A stretch of 10,370 nt of DNA from Bacillota bacterium (GTDB lineage Bacteria > Bacillota > Negativicutes > Sporomusales > Sporomusaceae): contig JAEZVB010000056.1 of NCBI GenBank assembly GCA_023443285.1, positions 1 through 10,370 on the forward strand, in the 5' to 3' direction. Positions 6,591 to 10,370 of the stretch are shown in pieces (within the stretch, counting starts at the first letter, position 1; every line of letters starts with the position of its first letter). The position numbers were made by a program, and so were the translations under genes. The notes under the pieces are model-generated. The model was not told the DNA's origin and searched no databases. It was given only the letters and a program-made list of their open reading frames with translations.

Positions 6591-7060
6591 GTATTCACCT
6601 CCCCATGGCCTTGAGCACTTTCCTGTAATACTTTCAGGACAATCTCTCGCACACTTTCGTAAAGCTGAGCCATATTTTCGCTAACAGCCGCAGCCACTTG
6701 CACCGGATTTTCTTTAAAAGGCAATCCTTTTACCAATCGCGCGGCATTATAGCCGAAATAACGCCACTCTGCCAAGGTTCCCTCACCTTGAAGAACAAAC
6801 AGCGGCTGATTTTCAGGCAGTTTTTGATAATGGATACATAGTACAGCAGAGCCAATTCCTACACCCACTCCTAAGAGCGAAGCCTGTGCCCCTTTATAGG
6901 CCAAGGCAACAGCATCTGCCGAACTATCTGAGAGCAGTGAATACGGCACGCCTTCTTCTTCCATGCCAGCCTGAAGTTCTCTTAATTTAGCCTCCAAGCC
7001 AACATGCTGTGAGGTACAAATGATTATGCTAGGCTTGTTTAAAGTTGTCGATGACTGCAT
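6572..7060 (-). CDS. pduH: PduH, diol dehydratase reactivase small subunit, with C-terminal extension
   Basis: PduH (DdrB-like) works with PduG to release damaged cobalamin from inactivated diol dehydratase in exchange for a fresh cofactor. The core is recognisable from PSIIICTSQHVGLEAKLREL at the start, the central GAQASLLGVGVGIGS and the RYFGYNAARLVKGLPF stretch near residues 100-115. At 162 residues it exceeds the usual 115-125, because about 40 residues follow the core. This extension holds a predicted helix, ESVREIVLKVLQES (135-148), that looks like a microcompartment-targeting peptide. The start is placed at the ATG at 7060, which has GAGG 10 nt upstream. The alternative GTG at 7069 overlaps the pduG stop (GTGA) but would leave the same site only 1 nt away. 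The gene overlaps pduK by 19 nt. Confidence 0.9.
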   Translation of the reverse strand: MQSSTTLNKPSIIICTSQHVGLEAKLRELQAGMEEEGVPYSLLSDSSADAVALAYKGAQASLLGVGVGIGSAVLCIHYQKLPENQPLFVLQGEGTLAEWRYFGYNAARLVKGLPFKENPVQVAAAVSENMAQLYESVREIVLKVLQESAQGHGEVNTWSKTP

Positions 7061-7065
7061 AATGT

Positions 7066-8889
7066 TCACGCCTCACTATCAAGATAAGAAAGTACCAAGC
7101 CTGTAGCAACTGCGTTTCTGGGTCCTTCGCTGCCGCGGATATTACCGCGGCCGCAAACAATCCCGTACTCTGCCAACGCATCGGTAACCATATCAGGCAC
7201 TTCAAAATCCATCGCCGAACCGCCGACTAACACGACAAATTCAATATGTCTGACATTGCCGGTAGGAGCAACCCGTTGCAAAGATCTAAGTGCATTGGTA
7301 ACAAAAACACGTTTTTTTGCTTCCCGCCGTACATGGCGGATTCTGTCTAATGCATGGTCAGCAGGTATGGGAACCATACCGCCGTCTTTTAATATAACAA
7401 CCCGGGCAAATACATGTGGTGGCAAATGGTTATCGTAAAACTTCACAGTACCATCTTCCAATCTCACATGAAACAGACTTTCGACTTTAGCCAGTGGATA
7501 TTTTTTAATATCTTCCGCCAAATCAAAATCATTGAGCCCTAATTCCGAATTAATTAGCATAGTTACCATATCACCGGCACCACCCAAGTGGATTGCGTGG
7601 CTCTTACCTTCCCTGGTAATAATGGCAGCATCGGTGGAGCCGCCCCCCATATCCAGGATGGCTAACGGTGTATCTGTTCCAGGAGTGGTTAAGGCGCCGC
7701 GGATTGCCATATTGGCTTCTACGCCAGCGATTACGACATTCACATCCAGTTCTTCGTGGAGTTTATTCGCGATCTGCTGCATAGGAAGGCGGCTGGTTTT
7801 AACCATAGCAGCCAGAGCCACTGCGCCTTCTAGGGCAAATTCGCCTGCTAGCCCCCCCTGCACTTTTTGCGGTACAAAGGTATCGACAGCTAATATATCC
7901 TGAATTTTCATCTCAGCTACCGGCTGCAGGGTAAGTTCGGCCATTACCTGGCGCACTCTTTCCAGCATGCCATTTACATTAGTGCCTGCTTCGCCTTGAA
8001 CATCAACAACCGGCTGCACTCGTTCCACAGCTTCCATGATGGCGGCCGCACCTGCTTCGACATCAATATCGGCTTTGCCCTTTTGTCCGATGACTGTGAT
8101 GAAACCTGCCGGAATAGACCTAGCCTTTACATCACCTTCCGGAGTACGGACAACAACTGCCGAACGATTGCCGATCAAAGCTCTGGCAATCGGCACTACC
8201 ATTTTGGTTTCATCAGGTGTCAAATCAAATACGGTAGCAATTCCGTAGGGATTTGATAATGTAGTAATTGTTTGCCCGGCTTCTGCCACCTCAACAGCAG
8301 CTAACATTCCTACCGGAACTTTTTCAATTAAAGTAACTTCATCAACAACTGGTATGATTTGCTCCAGGCGGTTTACAATGAGTACAGCATCATCCTGCTG
8401 GGCTATTGCTCCCTGGATGGCAATGCCTCGCTTTATGGCATTATTAATGCCTCTGGCAGCATCTTCAAAATCAACACCTTTAGGGATTAGGCAAATAACC
8501 TTTTCTCCCGGGCGAGTCCCTGGAAGCTGGTTAAAGTTGATGGTCATACCAACTCCTAAACCAATACCTCCCGGCGTAGACGGATTATGTCCGATCATAG
8601 TGGATTCGGTAATGATGGTTTCCGTAATGGTTTCCATCGCCAAATCCCCAATAACCGGCGTAGCTTCATTAAGCCGTATCTGATCAATCTCACTTACACT
8701 CAGCCCAGCTGTTTTCGCAGCCTCCTGAAGAGCAATAATAATGCCTGGAACATTGGCCAGTGTCCCCTTGATGCCTGTTGTCTTAATAATACTGCTTGCC
8801 AGGTATTTTTTTATTTGGCCTTGTTCTATCTGGGCCAAACAAACTTCAGTTGTGGAGTTACCAATATCCACGCCTGCAATGATAGGCAT
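7066..8889 (-). CDS. pduG: PduG, diol dehydratase reactivase large subunit
   Basis: PduG (DdrA-like) is the ATPase subunit of the chaperone-like reactivating factor for adenosylcobalamin-dependent diol dehydratase. The 607-residue length matches the family (about 610). Its actin/Hsp70-like ATPase signatures are visible: IAGVDIGNSTTEV at residues 4-16, and LDMGGGSTDAAII at about 412-424 followed by HLGGAGDMV. The family stretches NPSTPGGIGLGVG (about 102-114) and NPYGIATVFDLTPDE are also present, as is GRGNIRGSEGPRNAVATGL near the C-terminus. The ATG at 8889 is chosen because GGGAG lies 5 nt upstream and the protein then opens like known PduG; a GTG at 8901 in the same frame has no site. The gene starts 13 nt after pduE and its stop overlaps a possible GTG start of pduH. 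Diol and glycerol dehydratase reactivases are close homologues; the N-terminally extended PduD and PduE favour the diol type. Confidence 0.96.
   Translation of the reverse strand: MPIIAGVDIGNSTTEVCLAQIEQGQIKKYLASSIIKTTGIKGTLANVPGIIIALQEAAKTAGLSVSEIDQIRLNEATPVIGDLAMETITETIITESTMIGHNPSTPGGIGLGVGMTINFNQLPGTRPGEKVICLIPKGVDFEDAARGINNAIKRGIAIQGAIAQQDDAVLIVNRLEQIIPVVDEVTLIEKVPVGMLAAVEVAEAGQTITTLSNPYGIATVFDLTPDETKMVVPIARALIGNRSAVVVRTPEGDVKARSIPAGFITVIGQKGKADIDVEAGAAAIMEAVERVQPVVDVQGEAGTNVNGMLERVRQVMAELTLQPVAEMKIQDILAVDTFVPQKVQGGLAGEFALEGAVALAAMVKTSRLPMQQIANKLHEELDVNVVIAGVEANMAIRGALTTPGTDTPLAILDMGGGSTDAAIITREGKSHAIHLGGAGDMVTMLINSELGLNDFDLAEDIKKYPLAKVESLFHVRLEDGTVKFYDNHLPPHVFARVVILKDGGMVPIPADHALDRIRHVRREAKKRVFVTNALRSLQRVAPTGNVRHIEFVVLVGGSAMDFEVPDMVTDALAEYGIVCGRGNIRGSEGPRNAVATGLVLSYLDSEA
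7071..7074 (-). promoter_or_regulatory. Ribosome binding site deciding the pduH start
   Basis: GAGG on the minus strand lies 10 nt upstream of the ATG at 7060 but only 1 nt upstream of the GTG at 7069. The spacing favours the ATG, three codons further in. The site lies inside the end of pduG. Confidence 0.5.
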
Positions 8890-8894
8890 GAAAG

Positions 8895-8899
8895 CTCCC
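8895..8899 (-). promoter_or_regulatory. Ribosome binding site deciding the pduG start
   Basis: GGGAG on the minus strand, next to an upstream AAGGTG, lies 5 nt before the ATG at 8889. The in-frame GTG at 8901 has no purine-rich site at the right distance, so the longer reading is rejected. Confidence 0.65.
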
Positions 8900-8902
8900 A
8901 CC

Positions 8903-9415
8903 TTAGTCCGCTCTGAGACGGTTCCGGCGCTCGTATACTTCTGCGGCCTCTCTCACGAAAGCGGCGTTAATTTTTGCGTTATATTTTACTTCCAATTCTT
9001 CAGCAATAGCAAATAGTTCTGGTTTAGTGGAACGATAGGGGCGCATAGCATTATAAATTTCAAGTACGCGGGCATCAGGAATGGCCACAAGTTCAGCAGC
9101 GCGACGGAGGTTGTTGGCAAATTGGTATCTGCCTACACCATCGGCAATTTCAGCTTGCATTTTGAGGGTTTCCGGGGTAATACGAACATCTTCGGATTTT
9201 ACCTCGCCATTCATAATTTTATCTAAGGTAATATCTGCCAGTGTCTTGCCGGTAGGAGTTTTTAACAACTCCGGACGTTTGCTGGCGAGCGGATAGTCAC
9301 GATCCGGGCAAAGGCCTGCACCACTCGAAACTGCCGGAGCAGCTGCCTGCGGCGCACCTGCCATGGATTTTAATACTTCGCGCACGATATCTTCTAACAT
9401 TTTATTCTCTGACAT
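8903..9415 (-). CDS. pduE: PduE, diol dehydratase small (gamma) subunit
   Basis: PduE is the gamma subunit of the (alpha-beta-gamma)2 adenosylcobalamin-dependent propanediol dehydratase. The 170-residue length is close to the 173 of Salmonella PduE. The first 18 residues contain an amphipathic helix (MLEDIVREVLKSM), followed by an Ala/Pro/Ser linker to about residue 33; glycerol dehydratase gamma subunits lack this extension. The conserved body includes DYPLASKRPELLKTPTGK, ITPETLKMQAEIA, GRYQFANNLRRAAELVAIPD and YNAMRPYRSTKPEL. The ATG at 9415 is preceded by GGAGGTGA, one of the strongest ribosome binding sites in the window. It starts 20 nt after pduD and ends 13 nt before pduG, consistent with matched production of the subunits. 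No residue loss or frameshift is seen. Confidence 0.96.
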   Translation of the reverse strand: MSENKMLEDIVREVLKSMAGAPQAAAPAVSSGAGLCPDRDYPLASKRPELLKTPTGKTLADITLDKIMNGEVKSEDVRITPETLKMQAEIADGVGRYQFANNLRRAAELVAIPDARVLEIYNAMRPYRSTKPELFAIAEELEVKYNAKINAAFVREAAEVYERRNRLRAD

Positions 9416-9435
9416 ATACTTTCACCTCCGTCTAG

Positions 9436-10083
9436 TTAAAACTGTACTTCGAGTTCCACCGGTTTGGCACCAGGAACTACGTGTTCGGTTTCTTTGATAT
9501 GAAGTACTGCCGCTTTGGCTTGGTACTTCGGACGAGCCATTTGGTCGTTTTTGGTCGGCACCGGTACCGGCGACTGGCCTTTGGCATATTGAGCGGCATT
9601 TTTCCCGATTTGCCGATAAGCCTCAAGGTCTAACAGCGGAGATTGGGAGAATAGTTCAAGATTGCTCAGAGGCGGCAGGTCTTTTTGATGAATTACGGTT
9701 GTGCCTCTGGACTGAATACCGATAGAAATTCCTGAACCGCTGAGTTTTGTTGCGTCATGTGCAGCAAATGCCACGTCAGAAGTTCTGAGTACACGAATAA
9801 CTCTTGCCTTGACGCCTTCTTCTTCAATACCGGCGATCATTTCGCGAAGTACATCGCTATGCGGCACATTGACGATGGTTTTATTTTGATATTTGCCAAA
9901 AGCCGGAGCTAAAGCAATGATTACTTCATCATTTCTGGTACCAGGGCGGGCTTCCCCTTTTTCGACCAGAGTCATGGAGCGTCCGGTTGCCACGGCTGCT
10001 TTAGGAGCTGCAGGCTGCGCCATGCCAGCGAGAACTTGCCCAACTATTTCGCGAATCAATTGTTCGTTAATTTGCATTTCCAT
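9436..10083 (-). CDS. pduD: PduD, diol dehydratase medium (beta) subunit
   Basis: PduD is the beta subunit of propanediol dehydratase and, with PduC, contributes to cobalamin binding. The 215-residue protein compares with 224 in Salmonella. Residues 3-21 (MQINEQLIREIVGQVLAGM) form the N-terminal helix known from Salmonella PduD to direct the dehydratase into the microcompartment; an Ala/Pro-rich linker follows. The body contains RPGTRNDEVIIALAPAFG, TSDVAFAAHDATKLSGSGI, IGIQSRGTTVIHQKDLPPL and NLELFSQSPLL, typical of the family. Two in-frame ATGs (10083 and 10077) each have a purine-rich site about 6 nt upstream; the first is used here and the choice changes only two residues. The gene begins 16 nt after the pduC stop. 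Reading further upstream would run into pduC and is rejected. Confidence 0.96.
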   Translation of the reverse strand: MEMQINEQLIREIVGQVLAGMAQPAAPKAAVATGRSMTLVEKGEARPGTRNDEVIIALAPAFGKYQNKTIVNVPHSDVLREMIAGIEEEGVKARVIRVLRTSDVAFAAHDATKLSGSGISIGIQSRGTTVIHQKDLPPLSNLELFSQSPLLDLEAYRQIGKNAAQYAKGQSPVPVPTKNDQMARPKYQAKAAVLHIKETEHVVPGAKPVELEVQF

Positions 10084-10096
10084 CCACCTCTCCTCT
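10084..10096 (-). promoter_or_regulatory. Tandem ribosome binding sites before two pduD start codons
   Basis: On the minus strand AGGAG (10090-10094) lies 6 nt before the ATG at 10083, and AGGTGG (10084-10089) lies 6 nt before the in-frame ATG at 10077. Both starts look usable; the products differ by two residues. Confidence 0.55.
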
Positions 10097-10099
10097 AGA

Positions 10100-10370
10100 T
10101 CACACGTCAAAATCAGACGGTTTGATTGCCTGGCGTATGTCCTTAATTTCATCCCAACGTTCTTTGCTCAGGCGATAGCCTGTTCCCGGACCAGCATAGT
10201 CGTTTTTGCAGTTAACGGCGCTGATAACGTTAAGATTCTTATCGAGTATAGCCGAGGTATGGAGATAGTCACCGGAAATACGCTGCTTGAGAGTACCCAG
10301 TACATTTTCAGCAACATCGACAAAACCATTTTTAGCAAGGGCTTTGACGATATCTACACCGGTAATACCG
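10100..10370 (-). CDS. pduC: PduC, diol dehydratase large (alpha) subunit, 3' end
   Basis: Only the last 89 codons and the TGA stop are inside the window; the rest lies beyond the right edge. PduC is the catalytic alpha subunit of adenosylcobalamin-dependent propanediol dehydratase, which converts 1,2-propanediol to propionaldehyde. The visible part carries family C-terminal features: GITGVDIVKALAKNGF, then VLGTLKQRISGDYLHTSAIL, NDYAGPGTGYRLSKERW and the end IKPSDFDV. The active-site barrel is not visible, so diol and glycerol specificity cannot be told apart from this piece alone; the extended beta and gamma subunits downstream favour diol dehydratase. Its stop is 16 nt before pduD. A full-length protein would be about 554 residues. 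Confidence 0.95.
   Translation of the reverse strand, partial: GITGVDIVKALAKNGFVDVAENVLGTLKQRISGDYLHTSAILDKNLNVISAVNCKNDYAGPGTGYRLSKERWDEIKDIRQAIKPSDFDV

Noticed and set aside
1..10370. Mobile elements, CRISPR arrays, tRNA or rRNA genes
   Set aside because: No transposase or integrase translation, no spaced direct repeats and no RNA gene signature were found; the window is a continuous operon.

Overview
The window is the middle of one long minus-strand operon for coenzyme B12-dependent 1,2-propanediol degradation inside a bacterial microcompartment (pdu). Thirteen genes, two of them cut by the window edges, cover almost all of it. Read in transcription order (high to low coordinates) they are: pduC 3' end, pduD, pduE (diol dehydratase), pduG, pduH (dehydratase reactivase), pduK and a pduA/pduJ-type hexameric shell gene, pduL (phosphate propanoyltransferase), a flavoprotein in the pduM position, pduN (shell vertex), pduO (cobalamin adenosyltransferase), pduP (propionaldehyde dehydrogenase) and the 5' part of pduS (cobalamin reductase). 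Spacing is tight, with overlaps or gaps of up to about 55 nt. The one exception is a gap of about 147 nt between the pduJ-type gene and pduL.

The genes form a working pathway. PduCDE dehydrates propanediol to propionaldehyde, and PduGH swaps out damaged cobalamin. PduS and PduO reduce and adenosylate cobalamin to remake the cofactor. PduP converts the aldehyde to propionyl-CoA, and PduL turns that into propionyl-phosphate, recycling CoA inside the shell. PduK, PduJ and PduN build the shell. No pduQ (alcohol dehydrogenase) lies between pduP and pduS, where it sits in the Salmonella operon. Shell genes pduA/B and the rest of pduC would be expected beyond the right edge.

Strong AGGAGG-type ribosome binding sites, middling GC content, the order pduK-pduJ and the two-domain PduO suggest an anaerobic Bacillota (Firmicutes) bacterium, possibly of the Sporomusa/Pelosinus type (Negativicutes). 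The taxonomic guess is an inference without database support.

Three points go beyond a routine pdu annotation. First, the pduJ-pduL gap can fold, as minus-strand RNA, into a closed three-way junction whose outer stem is complete only on the transcribed strand (a G-U wobble replaces an A-C mismatch). Second, the pduM-position gene encodes an HFCD-type flavoprotein carrying an encapsulation-like N-terminal helix. Third, PduH has a C-terminal extension containing a helix that resembles the cargo-targeting peptides seen at the N-termini of PduD, PduE, PduL, PduP and the flavoprotein. No insertion sequence, CRISPR array, tRNA, rRNA or convincing terminator or promoter was found, and no gene-free stretch exceeds 300 bases.
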